Shown in pieces: positions 6,232-11,181 of a stretch of DNA of 11,181 nt. Numbering within the stretch: position 1 is the stretch's first letter; each line of letters begins with the position of its first letter. The stretch comes from an uncultured Myxococcales bacterium. GTDB taxonomy: Bacteria; Myxococcota_A; Bradymonadia; Bradymonadales; Bradymonadaceae. The stretch spans positions 1 to 11,181 of the forward strand of contig CAJXPN010000052.1 in NCBI GenBank assembly GCA_913058025.1, given 5' to 3'. A program made the position numbers and the translations under genes. The notes beneath the pieces were generated by a model, which saw only the letters and a list, made by a program, of their open reading frames with translations, ran no database searches and was not told where the DNA came from.

Positions 6232-7350
6232 ATGGAGAACGACCTGTACGAGATCCTGGGCGTGGCCAAGGACGCGTCGCAGCAAGACATCAAGCGCGCG
6301 TACCGTCGCCTCGCCAAGGAGAACCACCCCGACCTTCACCCCGACGATACGGTGAAGGAAGAGACGTTCAAGCGCGTCAGCGCGGCCTACGAGGTCCTGA
6401 GCGACGACGAGAAGCGCGCGACCTACGATCGCTTCGGCTCGGCTGGCGGCAACCCGTTCGGCGGCGGCGGCAACCCGTTCGGCGGCGGCGGCGGCATGGG
6501 CGACCTGTTCGACGTGCTCAACAGCGTCTTCGGCGGCGGCTTCGGTGGTGGCGGCGGCGGCGGGCGTTCGCGCGCGCGCCGCGGCCAGGACTTCCGCATG
6601 GAGCTCGAGGTGAGCTTCACCGACGCAGCGTTCGGCGCCCAACACGAGGTCGAGATCCCGCACTACGATCCGTGCGAGACCTGCGACGCGACCGGCGCCA
6701 AGCCTGGCACCAAGCCCCAGACGTGCACCCAGTGCGCCGGCTCCGGCGTCGTGCGGCAGCAGCAGGGCTTCTTCGCCATGCAGCGCGCCTGCCCCCGCTG
6801 CGGCGGCGAGGGCATGATCATCACCGACAAGTGCGGGACCTGTAAGGGCGAGCGCTTCATCCGCAGCGACGAGACACTCGAGATCGACATCCCCGCGGGC
6901 ATCGACACCGGCCAGCAGCTCCGATGGTCGGGTAAGGGCGCTCCAGGGGAGGGTGGCGGCCCGCGCGGCGACCTCTACGTGGTGATCCGACTCGAGGACC
7001 ACTCGCTCTTCGAGCGTGAGGGCCGCGACGTCATCTGCGTGGTCCCCATCGGGTTCACTCAGGCGGCGCTCGGCGCCAAGGTCGAGGTCCCCACGCTCGA
7101 CGGCAAGGTCAACATGTCCATCCCCGAGGGCACCCAGACCGGCAAGGTCTTCCGCCTCCGCGGGAAGGGCTTCCCGGGGCTCGACGGCGGCGGACGCGGC
7201 GATCAGCTCGTCGAGGTCGTCGTGGAGACGCCCGTGCGTCTGTCCGATCGCCAGCGCGAGCTGCTCGTGGAGTTCGCCGAGATCTCGGGGGACGACGTCC
7301 ACCCGGAGAAGCAGTCCTTCTTCGACCGACTCAAGAACCTCTTCGACTGA
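6232..7350 (+). CDS. dnaJ: Co-chaperone DnaJ (Hsp40, type I)
   Basis: DnaJ delivers substrates to DnaK and stimulates its ATPase. At 372 residues it has full type I architecture. The J domain (about 4-68) has the catalytic HPD at 32-34. A Gly/Phe region (69-111) follows. The zinc domain has four cysteine pairs: C148/C151, C165/C168, C187/C190 and C201/C204. The C-terminal substrate domains follow, with DLYVVIRLEDHSLFEREG and GKVFRLRGKGFP. Repeats 2 and 3 of the zinc domain match CxxCxGxG. Repeat 1 is CETCDATG and repeat 4 is CGTCKGER, each lacking one glycine but keeping both cysteines, so zinc binding should persist. The Gly/Phe region carries a 2 x 21-bp tandem repeat. The M50 protease gene starts 4 bp after the stop. 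Confidence 0.96.
   Translation: MENDLYEILGVAKDASQQDIKRAYRRLAKENHPDLHPDDTVKEETFKRVSAAYEVLSDDEKRATYDRFGSAGGNPFGGGGNPFGGGGGMGDLFDVLNSVFGGGFGGGGGGGRSRARRGQDFRMELEVSFTDAAFGAQHEVEIPHYDPCETCDATGAKPGTKPQTCTQCAGSGVVRQQQGFFAMQRACPRCGGEGMIITDKCGTCKGERFIRSDETLEIDIPAGIDTGQQLRWSGKGAPGEGGGPRGDLYVVIRLEDHSLFEREGRDVICVVPIGFTQAALGAKVEVPTLDGKVNMSIPEGTQTGKVFRLRGKGFPGLDGGGRGDQLVEVVVETPVRLSDRQRELLVEFAEISGDDVHPEKQSFFDRLKNLFD
6451..6492 (+). repeat. Perfect 2 x 21-bp tandem repeat in the dnaJ Gly/Phe region
   Basis: Units 6451-6471 and 6472-6492 are identical and start with AACCCGTTCGGC. Each encodes NPFGGGG. The repeat keeps frame, so copy number can vary without breaking dnaJ; this is the usual way such linker regions change length. 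Confidence 0.9.
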
Positions 7351-7354
7351 CACC

Positions 7355-8329
7355 ATGAACGACCCCGAGCACGACGAGCACGACGAGCGCGGCGTGGACG
7401 AGGAGGAGGAGGCGCTCACTGCGCACCCCCTCTGGGTCCACGTCGCGCTCTTTTTCGTCGCGCTCGGGACGTGCTGGTTCGCGGGCGTGAGCTTCGCGGG
7501 GGGTGACCCCTGGGGGGCCGCGGCGTGGAGCGACGCGGGCGTCCAGGCGGGCGCGGCCGGCTACGCCATCGGGCTCATGGCGATCCTGTTCGCCCACGAG
7601 ATGGGCCACTACCTCATGGGGCTGCGCCACGGCGTGTCGATGACGCGCCCTTACTTCATCCCTGGCGTGCCCTGGCCGGGCGCGGGCGTGATCCCGTTCC
7701 TCGGGACCTTCGGCGCGTTCATCAAGATGTCGATCGATCGCGTGCGCGCGCAGTCGCTGCTCGAGGTCGGCGCGTGGGGGCCGATCGCCGGGTTCGTGGT
7801 GACGGTGCCGGTGCTGCTCGCGGGGATGTGGCTCAGTGAGATCAGGCCGCTGCCCGAGGACCCGGGGGAGGCGATCCGTCTTGGGGACACGCTGCTGCTG
7901 CTGCTCGGTGAGTGGCTCTTCTTCCCCGACATTCCGGAGGGTCATGACGTGTTCCTGCACCCGCTGGCGATGGCAGGGTGGGGCGGGTGCCTGCTGACCG
8001 CGCTCAACCTCACGCCGATCGGCCAGCTCGATGGCGGGCACATCGCGTACTCGGTGCTCGGCGAGCGCTACAACACGATCGCGTGGCCGCTCTGGGTCGG
8101 GCTGTTGGGGCTCGGGCTGTTCGCGTTCACGGGATGGCTGATGCTCGCGGCGCTGTTGTTCTGGATGAGGCCGACGCACCCCGACATCACGGACGGGGAG
8201 GTCGTCCGGGGTTCGAGCGCGTGGACAGCGTGGGCGTGCGCGGTCATCCTGGTGCTCACGTTCTCGCCCAACCCGTTGGTGATGCCGACGCTCGCTGAGT
8301 GGGCGTGGGGCTGGCTCGGTTCGAGCTGA
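7355..8329 (+). CDS. M50 (site-2 protease) family membrane metalloprotease, EGY-like
   Basis: This multi-spanning membrane protein of 324 residues has the zinc-protease motif HEMGH (81-85) in a membrane segment, and the partner motif LNLTPIGQLDGGH (217-229), whose D226 would be the third zinc ligand. About six hydrophobic segments are seen (near 27-47, 66-88, 138-160, 205-222, 243-270 and 288-305). PYFIPGVP followed by GTFGAFIKM and LLEVGAWGPIAGFVV resembles plant/cyanobacterial EGY-type M50 proteins. No PDZ domain is seen. These enzymes cut membrane proteins within the bilayer. The cytosolic N-tail (1-24) is very acidic and has His residues. The start is ATG 7355, 4 bp after dnaJ, with no clear ribosome site, which suggests coupled translation. 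The substrate is unknown; an in-frame upstream extension inside dnaJ is not believed. Confidence 0.88.
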   Translation: MNDPEHDEHDERGVDEEEEALTAHPLWVHVALFFVALGTCWFAGVSFAGGDPWGAAAWSDAGVQAGAAGYAIGLMAILFAHEMGHYLMGLRHGVSMTRPYFIPGVPWPGAGVIPFLGTFGAFIKMSIDRVRAQSLLEVGAWGPIAGFVVTVPVLLAGMWLSEIRPLPEDPGEAIRLGDTLLLLLGEWLFFPDIPEGHDVFLHPLAMAGWGGCLLTALNLTPIGQLDGGHIAYSVLGERYNTIAWPLWVGLLGLGLFAFTGWLMLAALLFWMRPTHPDITDGEVVRGSSAWTAWACAVILVLTFSPNPLVMPTLAEWAWGWLGSS

Positions 8330-8339
8330 GGAGGTTACC

Positions 8340-9119
8340 GTGGAGATCCGTTGCAGTGAGTGTGGGTACGTGGGACCGGCGGCCGAGGTGCGCCCGACGG
8401 GCGCTGGCGTCGCGCTGATTTGCGGCAGCTGCGGGCACGCCAACGAGCTCGACGTGGGCGCGTCTCTGTCTGCGGGCGCGGCGGTGGGAGGGAACGCGTC
8501 GTCCGACGGCCTCGACCTGTCGGTTTCTCAGGTCGTCGCGCGGGCGCAGGCCGAGCGCGAGCCGGAAGAGGACTGGCTCTCGAGCGACGCCATGACTCAG
8601 CTCCTGCCCGAGCCGGGTGATGGCCAGCGTTGCCGCAAGTGCGCGACGCTGATGGCGCCCGACGAGGCGCACTGTTCGCGCTGCGGCCTCGGCTACGCCG
8701 ACGGCGCGCGCCACGCGCCGGGGGCCGCGCCCTGGGAGCTCCCGCCGATGGGCTCCGAGCAGGCGCACGAGCGGATGTTGCTGTTGTGGGAGGCCGCGCG
8801 CGAGGACTGGGGCGCCGAGCTCGCCGAGAACTTCGTGTTGTTCGCGCGCGACGAGGGCCTCCACGACCACGCGATTCGCCTGCTGAGGTTCTGGCTCGTC
8901 GAGAACCCCGGCGACGCGATCGCCGAGGGGCACCTGCTCGAGCTGGCCACCCAGGTGCAGTCTCGGGCCGTGATCGCGCGTGCGCAGGCGCAGGTGAGCG
9001 CGAAGAAGTTCGAGGAGGGCGTCGGCAAGGTGCGCTGGGCGTTGACCGCCGCGACGATCCTGTTCTGGGGGGCCGTGATCGCGCTCGTGGCGGGGCTGTT
9101 CACCGGCAAGGTGGGTTGA
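8340..9119 (+). CDS. Unrecognised double zinc-ribbon protein with C-terminal membrane anchor
   Basis: This 259-residue protein matches no family I can name. It has two cysteine-quartet zinc ribbons: C5/C8 with C28/C31 (CSEC...CGSC), and C98/C101 with C112/C115 (CRKC...CSRC). An Ala/Gly/Ser-rich linker lies between them. A helical, charged region follows (about 135-230, for example MLLLWEAAREDWGAELAENFVLFARDEGLHDHAIRLLRFWL in part), perhaps a small repeat-like helical domain. The end is one hydrophobic segment (235-254) with five residues after it, as in tail-anchored proteins, so the ribbons should face the cytosol. The start is GTG 8340 with AGGAGG (8329-8334) overlapping the protease stop; only 10 bp separate the genes. 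A cotranscribed partner or adaptor of the protease is a reasonable guess, not shown. Confidence 0.85.
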   Translation: MEIRCSECGYVGPAAEVRPTGAGVALICGSCGHANELDVGASLSAGAAVGGNASSDGLDLSVSQVVARAQAEREPEEDWLSSDAMTQLLPEPGDGQRCRKCATLMAPDEAHCSRCGLGYADGARHAPGAAPWELPPMGSEQAHERMLLLWEAAREDWGAELAENFVLFARDEGLHDHAIRLLRFWLVENPGDAIAEGHLLELATQVQSRAVIARAQAQVSAKKFEEGVGKVRWALTAATILFWGAVIALVAGLFTGKVG

Positions 9120-9182
9120 GCCAGCGAAATTGCGCTCTCGGCGCGATCGTGCGAGTGTAACGGCGTCAGCGATCATGTGTTT

Positions 9183-9208
9183 GGGCCGCCCTCGAGCGGC
9201 CCGTCTTT
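9183..9208 (+). terminator. Intrinsic terminator after the dnaJ-protease-zinc-ribbon unit
   Basis: GGGCCGC (9183-9189) and GCGGCCC (9196-9202) form a perfect 7-bp GC stem with a 6-nt loop, followed by GTCTTT. It lies 63 bp after the stop of the zinc-ribbon gene and about 21 bp before the thiL ATG. It is the only classical rho-independent terminator in the window. Confidence 0.75.
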
Positions 9209-9229
9209 CGCGTGCTGGGGATCGGCCCG

Positions 9230-10243
9230 ATGTATGGTGAATTCGAGCTCATTGAAAAGATCGCGGCGCGCTTCACGCGCCCTGACGGCGTCACGTTGGG
9301 GATCGGGGACGACGCCGCCGTGCTCGATCCTGGCCGCTTCGACATGGTCACGACCGACACGATGGTCGAGGGCGTGCACTTCGACCGCAGGTGGAGCTCG
9401 GCCTTCGACATCGGCTGGAAGCTCATCGCGGTCAACCTGAGCGACGTCGCCGCGATGGGCGGGGGCCCGGGCGTCTTCTTCATGAACCTGACCATCCCGC
9501 GCGACACCGAGGAGTCGTTCCTCGACGAGCTGCTCGATGGCATCCACGCGGCGTGCTCCGAGCTCGTGCCCGACAGCTTCGACGTCGGCGTGGGCGGCGG
9601 CGACGTCACCGCCACCGACGGCCCGCTCGTGCTCTCCGTGACGATGATGGGCGAGTGCTCACCGGCGGGCCCCGTGCTCCGAAGCGGCGCGGTGCCAGGC
9701 GACCGCGTCGCGGTGCTCGGCCACCTCGGCCTCGCGGCCGCGGGGCTCGCGCTCCTGCGCGGCGACCTCGAGGGCGCCGTACCCGAGGACTACCCCGCGC
9801 TGCTCCAGGCCCACCGTCGCCCCATCGCGCGCGTCCACGAGGGCGCGATGCTCGGACTCTACGGCGTCCCGTCCGCGCTCATGGACGTGAGCGACGGGCT
9901 CGCGCAGGACCTCCAGAAGATCTTGCGCGCCAGCGGCGCTGGCGCCTGGGTCGAGGCGCACAGCCTCCCGCGTCACCCCGAGCTCGAGCGCCTCGAACGC
10001 GAGCACGGCGCCGACGTCCTGAGTTACATCTTGAGCGGCGGGGACGACTACGAGCTCGTCATCACGGTCCCGCCCGCGCGCATGCCCAAGCTCTGGGAGC
10101 TCGCGCGCAGGTACGAGTGGGACGTCTACGACCTCGGCGAGGTCCGCGGCGCGGAGGAGGGGCTGCGCCTGATCGGGCCGGACGGCTCTCCGTTAGCGCT
10201 CGACGTACGCGGCTGGGACCACTTCGCGGGGGCCGCCGGGTGA
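9230..10243 (+). CDS. thiL: Thiamine-monophosphate kinase ThiL
   Basis: ThiL makes the cofactor thiamine diphosphate from thiamine monophosphate and ATP, the last step of the pathway, in the cytosol. Motifs in order are GEFELIEKI (3-11), GIGDDAAVL (24-32), TTDTMVEGVHF (41-51), NLSDVAAMGG (69-78), GGGDVTATDGPLVLSVTMMGE, LMDVSDGLAQDL and ILSGGDDYELVI. The conserved aspartates bind Mg-ATP in this family. ATG 9230 gives 337 residues and the usual short lead-in to GEFELI. A GTG at 9212 would add six residues, but it has no ribosome site and sits right behind the terminator; ATG 9230 has GGGGA about 9 nt upstream. The stop overlaps the methyltransferase start by 4 bp. No other thiamine gene is present. 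Confidence 0.95.
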   Translation: MYGEFELIEKIAARFTRPDGVTLGIGDDAAVLDPGRFDMVTTDTMVEGVHFDRRWSSAFDIGWKLIAVNLSDVAAMGGGPGVFFMNLTIPRDTEESFLDELLDGIHAACSELVPDSFDVGVGGGDVTATDGPLVLSVTMMGECSPAGPVLRSGAVPGDRVAVLGHLGLAAAGLALLRGDLEGAVPEDYPALLQAHRRPIARVHEGAMLGLYGVPSALMDVSDGLAQDLQKILRASGAGAWVEAHSLPRHPELERLEREHGADVLSYILSGGDDYELVITVPPARMPKLWELARRYEWDVYDLGEVRGAEEGLRLIGPDGSPLALDVRGWDHFAGAAG

Positions 10244-11049
10244 GCCAGATCGAACACCAGGAGGCCCTCGCACACCGGGCCATCATGGAGAAGCTCTGGA
10301 CGGAGCCGGTCATGCGGGCCTGCGCGTCGAAGCTCCCCCGGCCGCAAGGCTCGACGGTGCTCGTGGCTGAGGCGCGTTGTGGTTGGGCGCCCGTGCGCTG
10401 GGCCAGGGACCTCCCCGAGGACACGCGCGTCATCGCGTTGGACCCCTCGCGCGCCATGCTCGACCAGGCCCGCAGCCGCATCGACGAGGAGCTCAGTCGG
10501 CGCGTCTTCTTCGTGCCCCAACGCGTCAGCCACCTCTCCTACGCCGACGACGTCTTCTCCGCCTCGATGTGCGTCCACGGCGTCGTGACCGCGACCCAGG
10601 CCAAGGACGCGCTCGCCGAGCTCTCGCGTGTCACGCTGGGCGGCGGCCGCGTCCTGCTCGCCGTGCCCACGCTCGACGCGTTCCCCGAGCTCGACGATAT
10701 GCTCACCGAGGCGCTGCTCTCCCACCAGCTCGAGGACGCCGTCGCGCGCATCCGCGGGCTCAAGGCGCAGTTCCTCCATCACTCCTCGTTGCTCGCGATG
10801 GCCCGACAGGTCGGCCTCTCCGACATCGAGATGACCCGGATGGAGTGGTCGCTCGCGTTCGACTCCGGCCGCGAGCTCCTGCTGTCGCCCGTGCTCCGCG
10901 AGACGTTCTTCCCCCACTGGATCGGCGTGATCCGCTCGAGCGATCGCGAGCCCGTCCTGCGCTACGTCGCCGACGCCGTGGACACCTACTTCCACGAGCG
11001 CACGTTCAACTGCACCGTGGTCGCGTTGATCATGGTCGGCACGCGGTAG
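10240..11049 (+). CDS. Class I SAM-dependent methyltransferase-like protein with a degenerate glycine motif
   Basis: This 269-residue protein shows a Rossmann-type methyltransferase pattern. Strand 1 and motif I are STVLVAEARCGWAPVRWAR (38-56), strand 2 with its acidic end is TRVIALDPSRAMLDQARSRI (62-81), and strands 4/5 are DDVFSASMCVHGV and LAELSRVTLGGGRVLLAVPTLDAF. Motif I normally reads like VLDLGCGTG; here it is VAEARCGWA, which keeps only one glycine of the loop, so SAM binding is possible but uncertain. D68 would contact the ribose of SAM. The C-terminal part (about 150-269) is not recognised. The start is GTG 10240, sharing GTGA with the thiL stop, which points to coupled translation; ATG 10285 is an alternative but would remove 15 residues. 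The substrate is unknown. Confidence 0.8.
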   Translation: MSQIEHQEALAHRAIMEKLWTEPVMRACASKLPRPQGSTVLVAEARCGWAPVRWARDLPEDTRVIALDPSRAMLDQARSRIDEELSRRVFFVPQRVSHLSYADDVFSASMCVHGVVTATQAKDALAELSRVTLGGGRVLLAVPTLDAFPELDDMLTEALLSHQLEDAVARIRGLKAQFLHHSSLLAMARQVGLSDIEMTRMEWSLAFDSGRELLLSPVLRETFFPHWIGVIRSSDREPVLRYVADAVDTYFHERTFNCTVVALIMVGTR

Positions 11050-11181
11050 CCTGCTCAGGCGGCACTCGCGTTTGTTCTTGGGGCTTTGGGTTCGCGGATT
11101 TGAAGAGGGCTGGGGGTGGAACTGCCACACGGTCCCCCAGCGGCCGTTCGCTCACGCTCACTCCGCGGTCCCCTCGCAGGG
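11050..11181. repeat. Non-coding right end with an inverted repeat and possible dispersed repeat
   Basis: No convincing gene is seen here. CTGGGGG (11110-11116) and CCCCCAG (11134-11140) form a 7-bp inverted repeat, with a small inner TGG/CCA pairing (11117-11119 and 11125-11127). It may help end the thiL-methyltransferase transcript, but no T-tract follows. Next comes a low-complexity stretch with GCTCAC-type repeats (11149-11162), and CGGTCCCC occurs twice (11130-11137 and 11166-11173). The look is that of a dispersed non-coding repeat, but this cannot be shown from one copy. Confidence 0.35.

Noticed and set aside
7016..7354. Upstream extension of the M50 protease frame inside dnaJ
   Set aside because: The extra sequence is Ser/Arg-rich and out of frame with conserved dnaJ codons; ATG 7355 just after the dnaJ stop is the natural start.
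4726..7419. 897-codon minus-strand open frame antisense to dnaK and dnaJ
   Set aside because: It lies opposite two highly conserved chaperone genes. Its translation (long Leu/Asp/Val/Gly/Ala runs) is typical of the mirror frame of GC-rich genes, and no domain is recognisable.
9130..9161. Possible thiL promoter TTGCGC ... TGTAAC
   Set aside because: The spacer is 20 bp, too long for a normal sigma-70 promoter, and the -35 box is weak. It is not strong enough to list as a feature.
9391..10239. Upstream extension of the methyltransferase frame inside thiL
   Set aside because: The extension is Arg/Gly/Ala-rich mirror-frame sequence over conserved thiL codons. The methyltransferase start at GTG 10240 overlaps the thiL stop in the usual coupled way.

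Overview
The window is an 11.2-kb stretch of GC-rich bacterial DNA with strong G/C third-position bias. The gene content (HrcA-type heat-shock control, a grpE-dnaK-dnaJ cluster, a free-standing receiver protein, many acidic Asp/Glu-rich segments) and the GC-rich style fit a Myxococcota/deltaproteobacterial-type organism. That placement is inferred from style, not proven. The first 12 bases match the end of the Tn5/Nextera mosaic-end adapter, so the left edge is probably a contig end from a shotgun assembly.

Left arm (1-1515, minus strand): a single-domain response regulator is followed by a glycosyltransferase-like protein of the MurG / MGDG-synthase type, cut by the window edge. The latter appears to have lost the glycine-rich loops of its family and may be a pseudo-enzyme. 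Between the response regulator and hrcA lies a 253-bp divergent promoter region with two good sigma-70-like promoters facing away from each other. On the hrcA side there is also a 9-bp inverted repeat placed where a CIRCE-type operator would be, but with a different sequence.

Centre (1769-9119, plus strand): hrcA (repressor of chaperone genes), grpE (nucleotide exchange factor with unusually long acidic tails at both ends), dnaK (Hsp70) and dnaJ (Hsp40) form a complete DnaK chaperone cluster. Directly behind dnaJ, 4 bp away, comes an EGY-like M50 membrane metalloprotease. It is followed 10 bp later by an unrecognised two-zinc-ribbon protein with a C-terminal membrane anchor. The dnaJ-protease-zinc-ribbon group looks like one transcription unit and ends at a convincing intrinsic terminator (9183-9208). 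Hairpins without U-tracts lie in the grpE, dnaK and dnaJ leaders; the one in front of dnaK is a very stable 11-bp stem.

Right arm (9230-11181, plus strand): thiL (thiamine-monophosphate kinase) overlaps by 4 bp a class-I methyltransferase-like protein with a weakened SAM-binding glycine motif. The last 130 bp are non-coding and hold an inverted repeat and a low-complexity stretch that may be a dispersed repeat.

Functionally, the core is protein quality control: HrcA senses chaperone demand, GrpE/DnaK/DnaJ fold proteins, and the linked membrane protease and zinc-ribbon protein suggest an added membrane-proteostasis arm. No CRISPR array, insertion sequence, tRNA or rRNA was seen.
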